From Lichenicoccus roseus (GTDB lineage: Bacteria; Pseudomonadota; Alphaproteobacteria; Acetobacterales; Acetobacteraceae), in the NCBI RefSeq assembly GCF_005844085.1, contig NZ_VCDI01000002.1, positions 186,001-250,000 on the forward strand: DNA of 64,000 nucleotides, written 5' to 3'. Under the pieces are notes generated by a model. The model was given only the letters and a program-made list of their open reading frames with translations, had not been told where the DNA came from and did not search any database. This document shows positions 1-10,117 of this stretch, piece by piece. Position numbers and translations under genes: made by a program. The stretch's first letter is position 1. Every line of letters starts with the position of its first letter.

Positions 1-794
1 AGATCGAGCAGGCGCCCAATCGCCAGGACGCGGCGGACATGGTGCTGATCCGGCTGTGCCACGTGCACGACATGCCGACCCCTGGCGAACTGGTGCGTCG
101 GCTGAACGAGGCAGGTCCAGCAGCTTCGCCCGTCGTGCCCGATCCCGTGCGTCCGCCACCGGCCGCCGAGCCGGGCGGTGGCGTGCTCAGGTTGCCGGGT
201 GGTCCCTCGGCCGGCGCGATGTCGGCGCACGCGTTGAGCCAGCCTGTCCCCGCGCCGGCCGCGGACCTTCCACCCACCCCGGACCCGGACCCCGCACCGT
301 CGCTCAGGAGCTGGCGCGAGGTGGTGGCCTACGTCGCCACCCGGCGCGAGCCGAGCCTGCACGGCCATCTGCGGCATTGCGTGCATCTGGTGCGCTTTGC
401 CGCCCCGGTGATCGAGATCCGCTGCGAGCCTGAAGCGCCGCGCGACCTCACCCAGCGGCTTGGCGCTATCCTGCTGCAGGGCACCGGAACACGCTGGACC
501 ATCGCGATCTCTCGCGAGCGTGGCGAGCCGACCCTGGCGGAGCAGTCTGGCGAGGTCGAGGCGAAGGGCCGCACCGCCGCCGAGTCGCATCCGCTGGTGC
601 AGGCGATCCTCGATGCCTTCCCGGGCGCACGCATCGGGGCGTTGCGCGACACCAGGCTGGACGAGTACGGCCTGCTGCCCGAGACGCCCGCCCTGCTGGA
701 TGATGCGCAGGCCGATTTCACCCCGCTCGGCGCGGAACCTCCCGGACCGGGCGAGTTCACCTTCGAGCCAGACGACATACCGGAGAACGACTGA
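1..794 (+). CDS. dnaX: DNA polymerase III subunit gamma/tau, C-terminal part
   Basis: The frame is open from base 3, so the gene enters from the left edge and only about 263 C-terminal codons are present. The first residues ([18 protein letters not shown]) match the end of the clamp-loader core of alphaproteobacterial DnaX. A low-complexity Pro/Ala linker follows, then a more conserved tail (about residues 90-260) of the type that contacts the polymerase. The ATPase domain lies outside the window. The stop codon overlaps the ATG of the next gene (ATGA), and dnaX-ybaB-recR is a classic bacterial order, which supports the name strongly. Confidence 0.88.
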   Translation, partial: IEQAPNRQDAADMVLIRLCHVHDMPTPGELVRRLNEAGPAASPVVPDPVRPPPAAEPGGGVLRLPGGPSAGAMSAHALSQPVPAPAADLPPTPDPDPAPSLRSWREVVAYVATRREPSLHGHLRHCVHLVRFAAPVIEIRCEPEAPRDLTQRLGAILLQGTGTRWTIAISRERGEPTLAEQSGEVEAKGRTAAESHPLVQAILDAFPGARIGALRDTRLDEYGLLPETPALLDDAQADFTPLGAEPPGPGEFTFEPDDIPEND

Positions 795-1117
795 TGAAGA
801 ACCTTGCCGGGCTGATGAAGCAGGCCTCGCAGATGCAGGCCAAGATGGAGGAGATGCAGGGCAAGCTCGAGACCCTGGAGGTCCAGGGCAGCGCCGGCGC
901 CGGGCTGGTGACCATCACGCTCTCCGGCAAGGGCGACCTGCGTCGCATCAGCCTCGACCCCAAGCTCGCCGATCCCGCCGAGATGGAGATGCTGCAGGAC
1001 CTGATCGTCGCGGCGCATGCCGAGGCGAAGCGTCATCTCGAGGAGCGCACCGCCGACGAGATGCAGAAGGTCACCGGCGGGCTGAACCTGCCGCCCGGCA
1101 TGAAGCTGCCGTTCTGA
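794..1117 (+). CDS. ybaB: YbaB/EbfC family nucleoid-associated protein
   Basis: A 107-residue protein of usual family length, beginning [20 protein letters not shown], the typical helical N-terminus of YbaB/EbfC. The family forms a dimer that binds DNA and affects nucleoid organisation. The C-terminus carries the usual PPGMKLPF ending. The start ATG overlaps the dnaX stop, so expression is probably coupled to dnaX, and recR follows 32 bases downstream. The identification rests on sequence pattern and on the conserved dnaX-ybaB-recR order. Confidence 0.93.
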   Translation: MKNLAGLMKQASQMQAKMEEMQGKLETLEVQGSAGAGLVTITLSGKGDLRRISLDPKLADPAEMEMLQDLIVAAHAEAKRHLEERTADEMQKVTGGLNLPPGMKLPF

Positions 1118-1149
1118 GGCGGACCGGTTCCGGCTGACGCAGGCGCCAC

Positions 1150-1743
1150 ATGGGCGGTCCGGAGATCGAGCGCCTGATCGAGCTGCTCGGCAAGCTGCCG
1201 GGGCTGGGTCCGCGTTCGGCGCGTCGCGCGGCGCTGGGGTTGCTGCGCCAGCCGCAGGCGCGCCTGCTGCCACTGGCCAATGCGATGGAGCAGGCGGCCC
1301 GCACGGTGCGCACCTGCGCCCGTTGCGGCAACCTGGACAGCCGCGATCCGTGCACGGTCTGCAGCGATCCGAACCGCGACCAGGGGCTGATCTGCGTGGT
1401 CGAGGGCGTCGGCGACCTCTGGGCGCTGGAGCGCGCCGGCGTGCATCGCGGCCTGTATCACGTGCTCGGCGGCACGCTGTCGCCGCTGGGCGGCATCGGG
1501 CCGGAGGACCTCAACCTGTCGCCGCTGCTGGCGCGGCTGGAAGCGGGTGGCGTGCGCGAGGTGATCCTCGCGCTCGGCGCCACCGTCGAGGGGGCGACCA
1601 CCCAGCACTGGCTCAGCGAGCGGCTGGCGCCATCGGGCGCCACCATCAGCCGGGTCGGGCAGGGGGTGCCGATGGGCGGCGCGCTCGACGTGCTCGATGA
1701 TGGCACCCTGGCGGCGGCCCTGATGGCGCGCCGCGCGTCATGA
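1150..1743 (+). CDS. recR: Recombination mediator protein RecR
   Basis: A 197-residue protein. It has an N-terminal helix-hairpin-helix region (LPGLGPRSARRAAL), a four-cysteine zinc finger (CARCGNLDSRDPCTVC, about residues 57-72) and a Toprim domain starting near VVEGVGDLWAL. The C-terminal motif VGQGVPMGGALDVLDDGTL is the usual RecR ending. RecR acts with RecO and RecF to load RecA on gapped DNA. Length and all domains are normal. The stop overlaps the ATG of the next gene, so a short-chain reductase is attached to this DNA-metabolism operon. Confidence 0.97.
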   Translation: MGGPEIERLIELLGKLPGLGPRSARRAALGLLRQPQARLLPLANAMEQAARTVRTCARCGNLDSRDPCTVCSDPNRDQGLICVVEGVGDLWALERAGVHRGLYHVLGGTLSPLGGIGPEDLNLSPLLARLEAGGVREVILALGATVEGATTQHWLSERLAPSGATISRVGQGVPMGGALDVLDDGTLAAALMARRAS

Positions 1744-2525
1744 TCCTGCGGATCCCGACCTCGATCCCGCGCGCCGCCCTGGTCACCGGCGGCGGCGCCC
1801 GGCTCGGGCGGGCGATCGCGCTGGCCCTGGCGGAGGCAGGCGTCGCGGTGGCGCTGCACTGCCGTTCGCACCGCGACGATGCCGAGCGCACTGCCGGCGA
1901 GATCCGCGCCCACGGGGTCGAGGCCTGCGTGCTGGCCGCCGATCTCGCGGATGAGGACGCGGTGGCGGCGTTGTGCCCGGCCGCCGCCGCCGCCCTCGGA
2001 CCGCTCGGCATCCTGGTCAACAATGCCAGTACGTTCGAGCGCGACGAATGGCACGACGCCACACTTCAGAGCTGGGACGCACATCTCGGCCCCAACCTGC
2101 GCGCGCCGTTCCGGCTGATGCAGGATTTCGCCCGCGCCTTGCCGGAGGGGTGCCACGGCGTGGTGCTCAACATGCTGGACGAGCGGGTCTGGTCGCTCAC
2201 CCCGCACTTCGTCTCCTATACCGCCTCCAAGGCGGCGCTGTGGGCACTGACGCAATCCATGGCCCTGGCGCTGGCGCCGCGCATCCGTGTCAACGGCATC
2301 GGCCCGGGTCCCGCCCTGCCGAGCCCGCGCCAGAGCGAGGCGCAGTTCCGGGCGCAGTGCGAGAGCGTGCCGCTCGGCCGCGGCACCGATCCGGACGAGG
2401 TTGCGCGTGCCGCCATCGCCCTGCTGTGCCTGCCGTCGGTGACCGGCCAGATGCTGGCCCTCGATGGCGGCCAGCATCTGCAATGGCACCCGGCGCCCGC
2501 CGGCCGCGCCGCGCCGGAGGAATAG
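1740..2525 (+). CDS. SDR family oxidoreductase, probably pteridine (dihydromonapterin/dihydrofolate) reductase-like
   Basis: A 261-residue classical short-chain dehydrogenase. It has the cofactor motif TGGGARLGRAIA near residue 16, the NNAS motif after the fourth strand, and catalytic Tyr-x3-Lys in SYTASKAAL. The TGGGARLGR turn, with Arg after the glycine motif, favours NADPH and resembles FolM/PTR1-type pteridine reductases. It overlaps recR by four bases and folB follows immediately, so a pterin substrate is the natural inference. Other SDR substrates cannot be excluded. Confidence 0.75.
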   Translation: MILRIPTSIPRAALVTGGGARLGRAIALALAEAGVAVALHCRSHRDDAERTAGEIRAHGVEACVLAADLADEDAVAALCPAAAAALGPLGILVNNASTFERDEWHDATLQSWDAHLGPNLRAPFRLMQDFARALPEGCHGVVLNMLDERVWSLTPHFVSYTASKAALWALTQSMALALAPRIRVNGIGPGPALPSPRQSEAQFRAQCESVPLGRGTDPDEVARAAIALLCLPSVTGQMLALDGGQHLQWHPAPAGRAAPEE

Positions 2526-2529
2526 GACG

Positions 2530-2922
2530 GTGTCGCTGCTGCCGCCCTGGCCCGACCTGCCGCCGCTGCGGCGCGTGTTCCTGCGCGACATGCTGGTCGA
2601 GGCGACGATCGGCGTGCATCCGCACGAGCATGGCGTGACCCAGCGGGTGCGCCTCAACATCGATTTCGGCATCGACGACCAGCCCGGCCTCGTTGTCGGC
2701 CGCGATGACTTGTCGCGCACGGTCTCCTACGAGCGGGTGGTGACGCTGGTGCGCCGGATCCTCGCCGAGGGGCACGTGCGGCTGGTGGAGACGTTGGCGG
2801 AACGCATCGCCGCCGGCGTGCTGGCCGACAGCCGCATCCGGGTGGTGCGGGTGCGGGTGGAGAAGCTCGACGTGTTCGACGAGATCGCCGCCGTCGGGGT
2901 GGAGATCGAGCGCCGACCCTGA
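2530..2922 (+). CDS. folB: Dihydroneopterin aldolase
   Basis: A 130-residue FolB-type protein that converts 7,8-dihydroneopterin to 6-hydroxymethyl-dihydropterin and glycolaldehyde in folate synthesis. Typical elements are VFLRDMLVEATIGVHPHE at the N-terminus, the YERVV segment, VRLVETLAERIA with the catalytic-site Glu, and VRVRVEKLDVFDE near the C-terminus. I start it at GTG 2530 because GGAGGA lies at 2516-2521, just inside the end of the SDR gene. An ATG 66 bases upstream would add a region unlike FolB. The two genes look cotranscribed with recR. Confidence 0.9.
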   Translation: MSLLPPWPDLPPLRRVFLRDMLVEATIGVHPHEHGVTQRVRLNIDFGIDDQPGLVVGRDDLSRTVSYERVVTLVRRILAEGHVRLVETLAERIAAGVLADSRIRVVRVRVEKLDVFDEIAAVGVEIERRP

Positions 2923-3041
2923 AACCGCGCGAGCCGCGATCGGGGCCGAGAGCCGCGACAGGGGCAGGGCTGGGTTGAAGATACCGCTTCGGATGCAGCT
3001 TTGTGTTGCAAAGCAGCATTTGCGAGGGCACCTGCCAGTAG

Positions 3042-3989
3042 ATGGACCCGGCAATCGAATTCGGCCTGCTCACGGCCCTGCTCTATGGCGTCAGCGACTT
3101 CGTGGCGAAGTTCTCCAGCCGCGAGGTGGGAGTCTGGCGTACGCTGTTCTGGGGTGAGCTATGCTCGGCGTCGCTTCTGACCTTGTGGATCGCTCTCGAT
3201 GCGTCCGGCAACGGCGCCGCCCGCGCCGCCTTCGCGCAACCCTGGTCGGCCTGGGCGTTCGCGGTAGGCTCCAACCTGACGATCCTCGCCGCCACGGCGG
3301 TGTTCTATCGCGCCCTCACCATCGGCCGGTTCTCGGTGGTGATGCCGATCGTCGCCACCTACGGGGCGATCACCGCGCTGCTGTCGATGCTGCTCGGCGA
3401 GCCGCTCGGGCTGGTCGCCCTCGGCGGCATCGCGGTGGCAGTGCTGGGCGCCGCCCTGGCGTCGGTGCCGCCCGCTTCGGGTGCCGGCCAGGTGCAGGCG
3501 AGCCCTGCTGGGGTCCCGCGCGGGATCGGCCTGGCGAGCGTCGCCGCCGTGCTCTACGGCATCGGCTTCTGCGTGCAGGCGCACTACGCGGTGCCGCGGC
3601 TTGGCCACCTGGTCCCGGTCTGGCTCTACTACGTGCTCGGATGCGCGCTGCTCGGCAGCGTCGGCGGCCTGATGCGCCGCGACCTGTCGCCGCCGCGGCT
3701 TGGCCAGCTGCCGGTCGTGCTCGGCACCGGCCTCGCCGCCTCCGGCGCGTTCGTCGCCCTGACCCTCGCGGTGACCGGCGGCGATGTCGCGGTGCCTACC
3801 GTGCTCGCCTCGCTTGCCAGCGTGGTGACCGTGCTGCTGGCCCGGCTGCTCATCAAGGAGCAGGTCGCGCTGCACCAGTGGGCGGGGATCGCCGCAGTCC
3901 TGTTCGGGCTGCTGATGCTCCATGCCAGCTCTTCCCGTCACCTCCCGGCGACCGTCGCTGCCGCCTCGGCATCGCACGCCGCCGGATAG
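3042..3989 (+). CDS. DMT-superfamily (EamA) transporter
   Basis: A 315-residue, highly hydrophobic protein with two EamA repeats and about ten predicted membrane helices. The N-terminal repeat starts EFGLLTALLYGVSDFVAK, and the second repeat covers roughly residues 155-295 and ends with KEQVALHQWAGIAAVLFGL. Members of this superfamily export amino acids, nucleobases or other metabolites across the inner membrane, and I cannot assign the substrate here. A 119-base gap separates it from folB, so it probably has its own promoter. Confidence 0.85.
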   Translation: MDPAIEFGLLTALLYGVSDFVAKFSSREVGVWRTLFWGELCSASLLTLWIALDASGNGAARAAFAQPWSAWAFAVGSNLTILAATAVFYRALTIGRFSVVMPIVATYGAITALLSMLLGEPLGLVALGGIAVAVLGAALASVPPASGAGQVQASPAGVPRGIGLASVAAVLYGIGFCVQAHYAVPRLGHLVPVWLYYVLGCALLGSVGGLMRRDLSPPRLGQLPVVLGTGLAASGAFVALTLAVTGGDVAVPTVLASLASVVTVLLARLLIKEQVALHQWAGIAAVLFGLLMLHASSSRHLPATVAAASASHAAG

Positions 3990-4088
3990 AAGCCGCGATT
4001 GACCGCATACGCCGGGCCGCACATCGTTGCGGCCGGCAGGCTGTACAAGCCGGGTGTGGTGCCGAAGTGGGGACGTAGAAGCGGGGCG

Positions 4089-5018
4089 ATGTCGAAGCAG
4101 GATCATAGCGGCGCGTCGCTGAGGCGGTTCGCCAGCCAGGCCAGCCTGGCCGTGGCCATCGTGCTGGTGGCGATCAAGCTGCTGGCCTGGCTCGCCACCG
4201 GCTCGGTCGCCCTGCTCACGTCGGCGGTCGACGCTCTGGTGGACACCAGCGCCAGCCTGGTGACGTTCTTTGGTGTCCGCTACGCCGAGCGCCCGCCCGA
4301 CCGCGACCACCGGTTCGGCCACGGCAAGGGCGAGGCTGTGGCAGGCTTCACCCAGGCGACCTTCCTGGCCGGAGCCGCGCTGGTGCTGGCGATCCAGTCG
4401 GTGCAGCGGCTGGTGTTCCCGGAGCGGCTGCACGATCTCGGCATCGGGCTGTGGGTGATCGCCTTCAGCTTGGCCGCCGCCACCGGCCTGGTGGCGATGC
4501 AGAGCTGGGTGATCCGGCGCACCGGCTCGACCGCGATCGCCGCCGACCGCGCGCACTACCTGACCGACGTCGCGGTGAATGCAGCGGTGCTGCTGGCGCT
4601 GGTGGTGACACGGCTGACCGGCTGGACCCGCGTCGACCCCGCCTTCGCCCTCGTCATCTCGGGCGGCATGCTGTGGAGCGCGCGCGGTATCGCCAACGAG
4701 GCGCTGCTGCAACTGCTCGATCGGGAGCTGCCGGGCGAGGAACGCCAGCGCATCCGCCAGGCGGTACTGGCCTGCAAGGGTGCCCGCAGCATTCACGACC
4801 TGCGTACCCGGTTCGCCGGCGACCGCACCTTCGTCGAATATCATCTCGAGGTGGATGGCGATCTCAGCGTCGAGCGCGGCCACGAGATCGGCGATATCAC
4901 CGAGGCCGCGGTGGTGGCGATCCTGGCCGGCACCGTCGAGGTGACCGCGCACCTGGAACCGCTCGGCATCGATGACGAGCGGCTGGATACGCGCGTGGGG
5001 CGCCCGGCCTCGCCATAG
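4089..5018 (+). CDS. Cation diffusion facilitator (FieF-like) divalent metal exporter
   Basis: A 309-residue CDF protein with six predicted membrane helices and a cytoplasmic C-terminal dimerisation domain. The transport-site residues of the FieF group are present: SAVDALVDTSAS in helix 2 (two Asp) and HYLTDVAVN in helix 5 (His and Asp). The family exchanges Zn2+/Fe2+ for protons and removes excess metal. I chose ATG 4089 (MSKQDHSG). A start 90 bases upstream would add a non-conserved extension. The metal actually carried cannot be read from the sequence. Confidence 0.9.
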   Translation: MSKQDHSGASLRRFASQASLAVAIVLVAIKLLAWLATGSVALLTSAVDALVDTSASLVTFFGVRYAERPPDRDHRFGHGKGEAVAGFTQATFLAGAALVLAIQSVQRLVFPERLHDLGIGLWVIAFSLAAATGLVAMQSWVIRRTGSTAIAADRAHYLTDVAVNAAVLLALVVTRLTGWTRVDPAFALVISGGMLWSARGIANEALLQLLDRELPGEERQRIRQAVLACKGARSIHDLRTRFAGDRTFVEYHLEVDGDLSVERGHEIGDITEAAVVAILAGTVEVTAHLEPLGIDDERLDTRVGRPASP

Positions 5019-5185
5019 CTGCGCGTGGCGCCGGGAAACTCCAGCGGCCGAACCGCGATAGCTTCCAGCGCCTGGACCGGCTACAAGACGGTTACGATAC
5101 CAGATCGTTTTGTGGCCGCCCGATGTCGAGCGGCGTGACCACGCCTGGCGGGGCGGACGGTCACGAGTTGCGTCGGAAGAAGCCC

Positions 5186-7012
5186 ATGCTGCAGCAGACA
5201 CCTTTCGACACCGTTATTCACGACGGTCTCGTCTTCGACGGTACGGGCGCCCCGGGCAGATATGTCGATGTCGGCCTGCGCGACGGACGGGTGGCGCAGG
5301 TCGCCGACAACCTTCCCCGCATCGGCGCACGACTGATCGACGCCGCCGGCTGCTGGGTGACGCCCGGCTTCCTCGACATCCACACCCATTACGATGCCGA
5401 GATCATGGCGGAGCCGTCGCTCGGCGAGAGCATCCGGCACGGCGTGACGACCGTGTGTCTCGGTTCCTGCTCGATCTCCATGGTCAATGCCGACCCGGAG
5501 GATTGTGCGGACCTGTTCACCCGGGTCGAGGCATTGCCGCGCGACAGCGTGCTGCAGCTGCTGCGACGGAAAAAGACCTGGAGCGATGCCGCCGGCTATC
5601 GCGCCTGGATCGATGCGCAGCCGCTCGGCCCGAATGTCTGCGCCTTCGTAGGGCACTCGGACCTGCGCGCCGCGGTGATGGGGCTGGAGCGCGCCGCCGA
5701 CCGTGCGGCACCTTCGCGGGTCGATCTCGAAGCCATGCAGCGTCTGCTCGGCGAAGCGCTCGATGCCGGGTTCCTCGGCCTGTCGGTGATGACGACCCGG
5801 CTCGAGAAGATGGACGGCGACCGGGTGTGGTCGCGCCCGCTGCCGTCCAGCCATGCCGGGTGGAGCGAATTCGCTCGGCTGTTCGGCGTGCTTCGCGAGC
5901 GGGACGCCATCATGCAGGGCGCGCCGAACGCGGTGACCAAGATCAACCTGTTCGCGTTCCTGTGGCAGGCGGCCGGGCTGGGCCGCTCGCGGCCGTTGCG
6001 CACGACGATGATCACAGCGATCGATCTCAAGGCGCATCCCACCATGCATCTCGGCACCCGGCTGGTGGGCTTCGTGGCCAACCGGCTGCTGCGTGGCGAC
6101 TTCCGCTGGCAGATGCTCTCCGTCCCGTTCATGGTGTATTGCGACGGCCTGGAAATGGGCGTGTTCGAGGAGTTTTCCGCCGGCGAAACCCTGCGCGACA
6201 TCCGCGACGCCGATGCGCGCTACGCCCATCCCGCCTGCCCGGAGTTCCGCCGCCGCTTCAAGCGCGAGATGCGCGGCGTACTCAGCCGTGGCTTGTGGCA
6301 TCGCGATCTTTCGGATGCATTCGTGGTGTCCTGTCCCGATCCCGGCATGGTCGGCTTGAGTTTCGCCGCCATCGGCCGTGCACGCGGGCAGGACGCGGTC
6401 GATGCGTTCTTCGACCTGGTGGGCGAGCATCGGGAGGCGCTGCGCTGGCGCACCTGCCTCGGCAACCACCGGACGTGGGTCATGCACAGGCTGCTCCGCT
6501 CCCCTCAGGTGCAGATCGGCTTCACCGATTCCGGCGCACACGTGCGATCGCTCGCGGCCTATAATTTCGGACTGCGGATGTTGCGCTACGTGCGCGATGC
6601 GGCGCTCGCGGGCCGGCCGTTCATGTCGGTGGAGCAGGCGGTATGGCGCCTGACCGGTGAGCTTGCGGATTGGTACAGGCTCGATGCCGGCACCCTGCGC
6701 GAAGGCGATCGCGCCGACATCGCGGTGGTCGACCCGACCGGTCTCGATGAACAGCTCGACGCCGTGTCCGAGGCCCCGATGCAGGGGTTCGGGATAAATC
6801 GCCTGGTGAACCGCAACGACGCCGCCATGCGGGCCACGATCATCAACGGCCGGCTGGCCTGGAGCCGGACGGAGGGGTTCGCGCCCGATCTCGGGCGGGT
6901 GCAGGGGTACGGCCGTTTCCTGTCACCAGGGACGGCCGATACCCTCGGGAAAACCCTGGCTGTCGGCTGTTCTACTGTCGTCGGTCTGGAGGATGCGAAC
7001 TCAATCCGATAA
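5186..7012 (+). CDS. N-acyl-D-amino-acid deacylase family amidohydrolase
   Basis: A 608-residue amidohydrolase-fold enzyme of the D-aminoacylase group. The N-terminal metal motif is PGFLDIHTHYDAE, a Cys-containing segment (VCLGSCSISM) follows near residue 90, and the late GFTDSGAHVRS motif carries the catalytic Asp. The C-terminal REGDRADIAVVDP is the usual amidohydrolase ending. The family releases D-amino acids from N-acyl or N-carbamoyl forms. I start at ATG 5186 because GGAAGAAG sits just upstream; an ATG at 5123 is possible. There is no signal peptide, so the enzyme is cytoplasmic. The exact substrate is not deducible. Confidence 0.82.
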   Translation: MLQQTPFDTVIHDGLVFDGTGAPGRYVDVGLRDGRVAQVADNLPRIGARLIDAAGCWVTPGFLDIHTHYDAEIMAEPSLGESIRHGVTTVCLGSCSISMVNADPEDCADLFTRVEALPRDSVLQLLRRKKTWSDAAGYRAWIDAQPLGPNVCAFVGHSDLRAAVMGLERAADRAAPSRVDLEAMQRLLGEALDAGFLGLSVMTTRLEKMDGDRVWSRPLPSSHAGWSEFARLFGVLRERDAIMQGAPNAVTKINLFAFLWQAAGLGRSRPLRTTMITAIDLKAHPTMHLGTRLVGFVANRLLRGDFRWQMLSVPFMVYCDGLEMGVFEEFSAGETLRDIRDADARYAHPACPEFRRRFKREMRGVLSRGLWHRDLSDAFVVSCPDPGMVGLSFAAIGRARGQDAVDAFFDLVGEHREALRWRTCLGNHRTWVMHRLLRSPQVQIGFTDSGAHVRSLAAYNFGLRMLRYVRDAALAGRPFMSVEQAVWRLTGELADWYRLDAGTLREGDRADIAVVDPTGLDEQLDAVSEAPMQGFGINRLVNRNDAAMRATIINGRLAWSRTEGFAPDLGRVQGYGRFLSPGTADTLGKTLAVGCSTVVGLEDANSIR

Positions 7013-7019
7013 CGCGACG

Positions 7020-7043
7020 GCCTTCAGGCAGAAGGCTGAAGGC
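7020..7043. terminator. Inverted repeat between convergent genes
   Basis: Eight-base arms GCCTTCAG / CTGAAGGC enclose an eight-base loop, placed just after the deacylase stop and before the convergent cysNC end. No T-run follows on either strand, so it is at best a weak or factor-assisted bidirectional terminator. Confidence 0.4.
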
Positions 7044-7186
7044 AAGCATTGATCACGCACTTCCAGGGAACCGCTACCCCAGGGAGTTGCGTCGCACCTC
7101 GGCCGGCGGACCAGCAGAACGATCCTGCAGGCGTCCACGCTTGCTGCAGCGGGCTACGGGAGCGGCCGGCTTTCCAGCGCATCCGC

Positions 7187-9088
7187 CTACTCGCTGCCGA
7201 TGACCCCGCGCACGCGCAGCAGGTCGAGCACCCGCTCGGCCAGCGAAGCCGGCTCGAACGCACCACCCTCGAGCAGCAGCTCCGGCTGTTCCGGCGCCTC
7301 GTAGGGGCTGTCGACGCCGGTGAAGTTGGTGATCTCGCCGGCCAGCGCCTTGCGATAAAGCCCCTTCGGATCGCGCGCCTTGCAGATCTCCAGCGGCGTA
7401 TCGACGAACACCTCGATGAACTCGCCGGGCTCCAGCATGTCGCGCACCATGCGGCGCTCCGCCCGGAACGGCGAGATGAACGATGCCAGCACGATCAGCC
7501 CGGCATCGACGAACAGCTTGGTCACCTCGCCGACGCGGCGGATGTTCTCCACCCGGCTCGGTTGGCTGAAGCCGAGATCACGGCTCAGGCCATGCCGGAT
7601 GTTGTCGCCGTCGAGCAGGTACGTGCGATGACCCTGCGCATGCAGCGCACGCTCGACCAGGTCGGAGATGCTCGACTTGCCCGAGCCCGACAGGCCGGTG
7701 AACCACAGCACGCACGGCTTCTGGCGGTTCTGCGCCGCGCGCGCCTGCTTGCTGACCGAGGTCGCCTGGCGATGGATGTTGGTGGCGCGGCGCAGCCCGA
7801 ACTTGATCATGCCGGCGCCGGCGGTGCGGTTGGTCAGCCGGTCGATCAGGATGAACGCACCCATCGTGCGGCTCTGCTCGTATGGGTCGAAGGCGATCGG
7901 AGACGCGAGCGACAGGTTGCAGGTGCCGATCTCGTTGAGACGCAGTTCCTTGGCCGCAAGCCGGTCGTAGGTGTTGATGTCGACCTTGTGCTTGAGCGTG
8001 CTGACCGAGGCGGTGACGGTGCGGGTGCCAAGCTTCAGCAGATACGACCGACCCGGCAGCAGCGGCGCATCGTCCATCCACACGATGCGGGCGGCGAACT
8101 GGTCCGACACCTCCGGACGCGCATCCGGTTGCGCGAACACGTCGCCGCGCGAGATGTCGAGCTCGTCCGCCAGCGTCAGCGTCACCGCGTCGCCGGCTCC
8201 GGCCCGTGCCAGATCGCCATCCATGGTGACGATGCGCGCGACCCGGCTTTCGCGCCCGGAGCCTGCCACGACGATCGGGTCGCCGGGACGGATACAGCCG
8301 CTCGCAACCGTACCGGAATAGCCGCGGAAATCCAGATCGGGCCGGTTCACCCACTGCACCGGCATGCGGAACGGCTGCCCGCTCGCGGCACTCGCATCGA
8401 CCAGGTCGACTTGCTCCAGATGCGCGAGCAGGGTCGGGCCACCGTACCAGGCAAGCTGTTCGCTGGCTTCGGTGACGTTGTCGCCGTAGCGCGCCGAGAT
8501 CGGGATCGCCCGCACGCTGGCGAAACCGAATCCACTCGCCATCTCCTCGAACGAGGCGGCGACCTGGTCGAACCGCGCCTGGTCGTAGCCGACGAGGTCG
8601 ATCTTGTTGACCGCCAGCACCAGGTGCCGCACGCCGAGCAGGTTGGCGATGAAGGCGTGCCGGCGGGTCTGCGTCATGATGCCGTGCCGCGCATCGACCA
8701 GCAGGATGGCGAGATCGGCGGTCGACGCCCCGGTCGCCATGTTGCGGGTATACTGCTCGTGGCCCGGCGTATCGGCGACGATGAAGGAGCGGCGGTCGGT
8801 GGCGAAATAGCGATAGGCGACATCGATGGTGATGCCCTGTTCGCGCTCCGCCTCCAGACCGTCCACCAGCAGGGCGAGATCGAGGTCGGGACCGGTGGTG
8901 CCGAAGCGCCGGCTGTCTTTTTCCAGCGCCACCATCTGGTCGGCCAGGATGCGCTTGGTGTCGTACAGCAGCCGGCCGATCAGGGTGGACTTTCCGTCAT
9001 CGACGCTGCCGCAGGTCAGGAAGCGCAACAGCGCGCTGTTGCCTGGGAGTGGCTTCGGCATAGGGCCGGCCTGCGACGAGCCATCCAT
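7187..9088 (-). CDS. cysNC: Bifunctional sulfate adenylyltransferase subunit 1 / adenylylsulfate kinase
   Basis: A 633-residue fusion. Residues 1 to about 440 are CysN, an EF-Tu-like GTPase, with P-loop [20 protein letters not shown] and NKIDLVGYD motifs. Residues from about 455 are CysC (APS kinase) with P-loop GLSGSGKSS and the signature [16 protein letters not shown]. Together with CysD it makes APS from sulfate and ATP, driven by GTP, and then PAPS. The ATG overlaps the cysD stop (ATGA), so the two are translated in tandem. CysH and sulfite reductase genes are not in the window. Confidence 0.97.
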   Translation of the reverse strand: MDGSSQAGPMPKPLPGNSALLRFLTCGSVDDGKSTLIGRLLYDTKRILADQMVALEKDSRRFGTTGPDLDLALLVDGLEAEREQGITIDVAYRYFATDRRSFIVADTPGHEQYTRNMATGASTADLAILLVDARHGIMTQTRRHAFIANLLGVRHLVLAVNKIDLVGYDQARFDQVAASFEEMASGFGFASVRAIPISARYGDNVTEASEQLAWYGGPTLLAHLEQVDLVDASAASGQPFRMPVQWVNRPDLDFRGYSGTVASGCIRPGDPIVVAGSGRESRVARIVTMDGDLARAGAGDAVTLTLADELDISRGDVFAQPDARPEVSDQFAARIVWMDDAPLLPGRSYLLKLGTRTVTASVSTLKHKVDINTYDRLAAKELRLNEIGTCNLSLASPIAFDPYEQSRTMGAFILIDRLTNRTAGAGMIKFGLRRATNIHRQATSVSKQARAAQNRQKPCVLWFTGLSGSGKSSISDLVERALHAQGHRTYLLDGDNIRHGLSRDLGFSQPSRVENIRRVGEVTKLFVDAGLIVLASFISPFRAERRMVRDMLEPGEFIEVFVDTPLEICKARDPKGLYRKALAGEITNFTGVDSPYEAPEQPELLLEGGAFEPASLAERVLDLLRVRGVIGSE

Positions 9089-9984
9089 CAGAAGTAACCC
9101 TCGCGCTTCTTCTTCTCCATCGAGCCGGCCTCGTCATGGTCGATGGCGCGGCCCTCGCGCTCGGAGGTGCGCGACACCGTCATCTCCTCGACGATCTGCT
9201 CGATCGTGGTGGCGTTGCTGTCCACCGCACCGGTCAGCGGATAGCAGCCCAGCGTCCGGAACCGGATCATGCGCGTCTCCGGGATCTCGCCCGGGCGCAG
9301 CCGCATGCGCTCGTCATCGACCATGATCAGCATGTTGTCGCGATGCACCACCGGGCGCGGCGCCGCGAGATAGAGCGGCACGATCGGGATGTTCTCGGCC
9401 TGGATGTACTGCCAGACATCGAGCTCGGTCCAGTTGGACAGCGGAAAGGCGCGGATCGACTCTCCCGCCGCGATGCGGGTGTTGTACAGGTTCCACAACT
9501 CCGGCCGCTGGTCCTTCGGATCCCAGCCATGGGCGGCAGTACGGAAGCTCAGGATCCGTTCCTTGGCGCGGCTCTTCTCCTCGTCGCGCCGCGCACCTCC
9601 GAACGCCGCGTCGAAACCGTGCTGGCGCAGCGCCTGCTTCAGGGCCTCGGTCTTCATGATGTGGGTGTAGTACGAGGAGCCGTGGTCGAACGGGTTGATG
9701 CCCTGGGCGCGGCCATCCTCGTTTGTGTGGCTGATCAGCGTCAGGCCGAGCCTCGCCGCGGTCTGGTCGCGGAAGGCGATCATCTCCCGGAACTTCCAGG
9801 TGGTGTCGACATGCAGCAGCGGGAACGGCGGGCGGCCGGGATGGAACGCCTTCATCGCCAGGTGCAGCATCACCGCGCTGTCCTTGCCGATCGAATACAG
9901 CATCACCGGCGCGCGGAACTCGGCTGCCACCTCCCGCAGGATGAGGATGCTTTCGTTCTCCAGGCGCCTGAGATGCGAGGTCAT
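9088..9984 (-). CDS. cysD: Sulfate adenylyltransferase subunit 2
   Basis: A 298-residue protein, close to the usual length of about 300. It is the adenylyl-transferring subunit of ATP sulfurylase, with the PP-loop motif [15 protein letters not shown] near residue 30. Also present are [16 protein letters not shown] and [11 protein letters not shown], both standard for CysD. I start at ATG 9984 ([12 protein letters not shown]), matching family N-termini; the upstream in-frame extension is not conserved. It is the first gene of a cysD-cysNC operon. Confidence 0.96.
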   Translation of the reverse strand: MTSHLRRLENESILILREVAAEFRAPVMLYSIGKDSAVMLHLAMKAFHPGRPPFPLLHVDTTWKFREMIAFRDQTAARLGLTLISHTNEDGRAQGINPFDHGSSYYTHIMKTEALKQALRQHGFDAAFGGARRDEEKSRAKERILSFRTAAHGWDPKDQRPELWNLYNTRIAAGESIRAFPLSNWTELDVWQYIQAENIPIVPLYLAAPRPVVHRDNMLIMVDDERMRLRPGEIPETRMIRFRTLGCYPLTGAVDSNATTIEQIVEEMTVSRTSEREGRAIDHDEAGSMEKKKREGYF

Positions 9985-10117
9985 GCGGACCAAGTGGCGC
10001 AGTGCGTCGCGTGACGCAAGCCAACGCCGGCCGGTCGCGGCGCGCGTCGGGATTGCCATGTCTGGCTTGCAACACTCGGGCGGACCGGGCGGTCCTGCCC
10101 CGTCCATGGTCCGGGGG

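Noticed and set aside
2998-3014. Hairpin GCTTTG-TGTTG-CAAAGC before the EamA gene as a terminator
   Set aside because: Only six pairs and no T-run; too weak to call.
3159-5201. Long minus-strand open frame opposite the EamA and CDF genes
   Set aside because: Its translation is Arg/Gly/His-rich shadow sequence with no domain; both sense genes are well supported.
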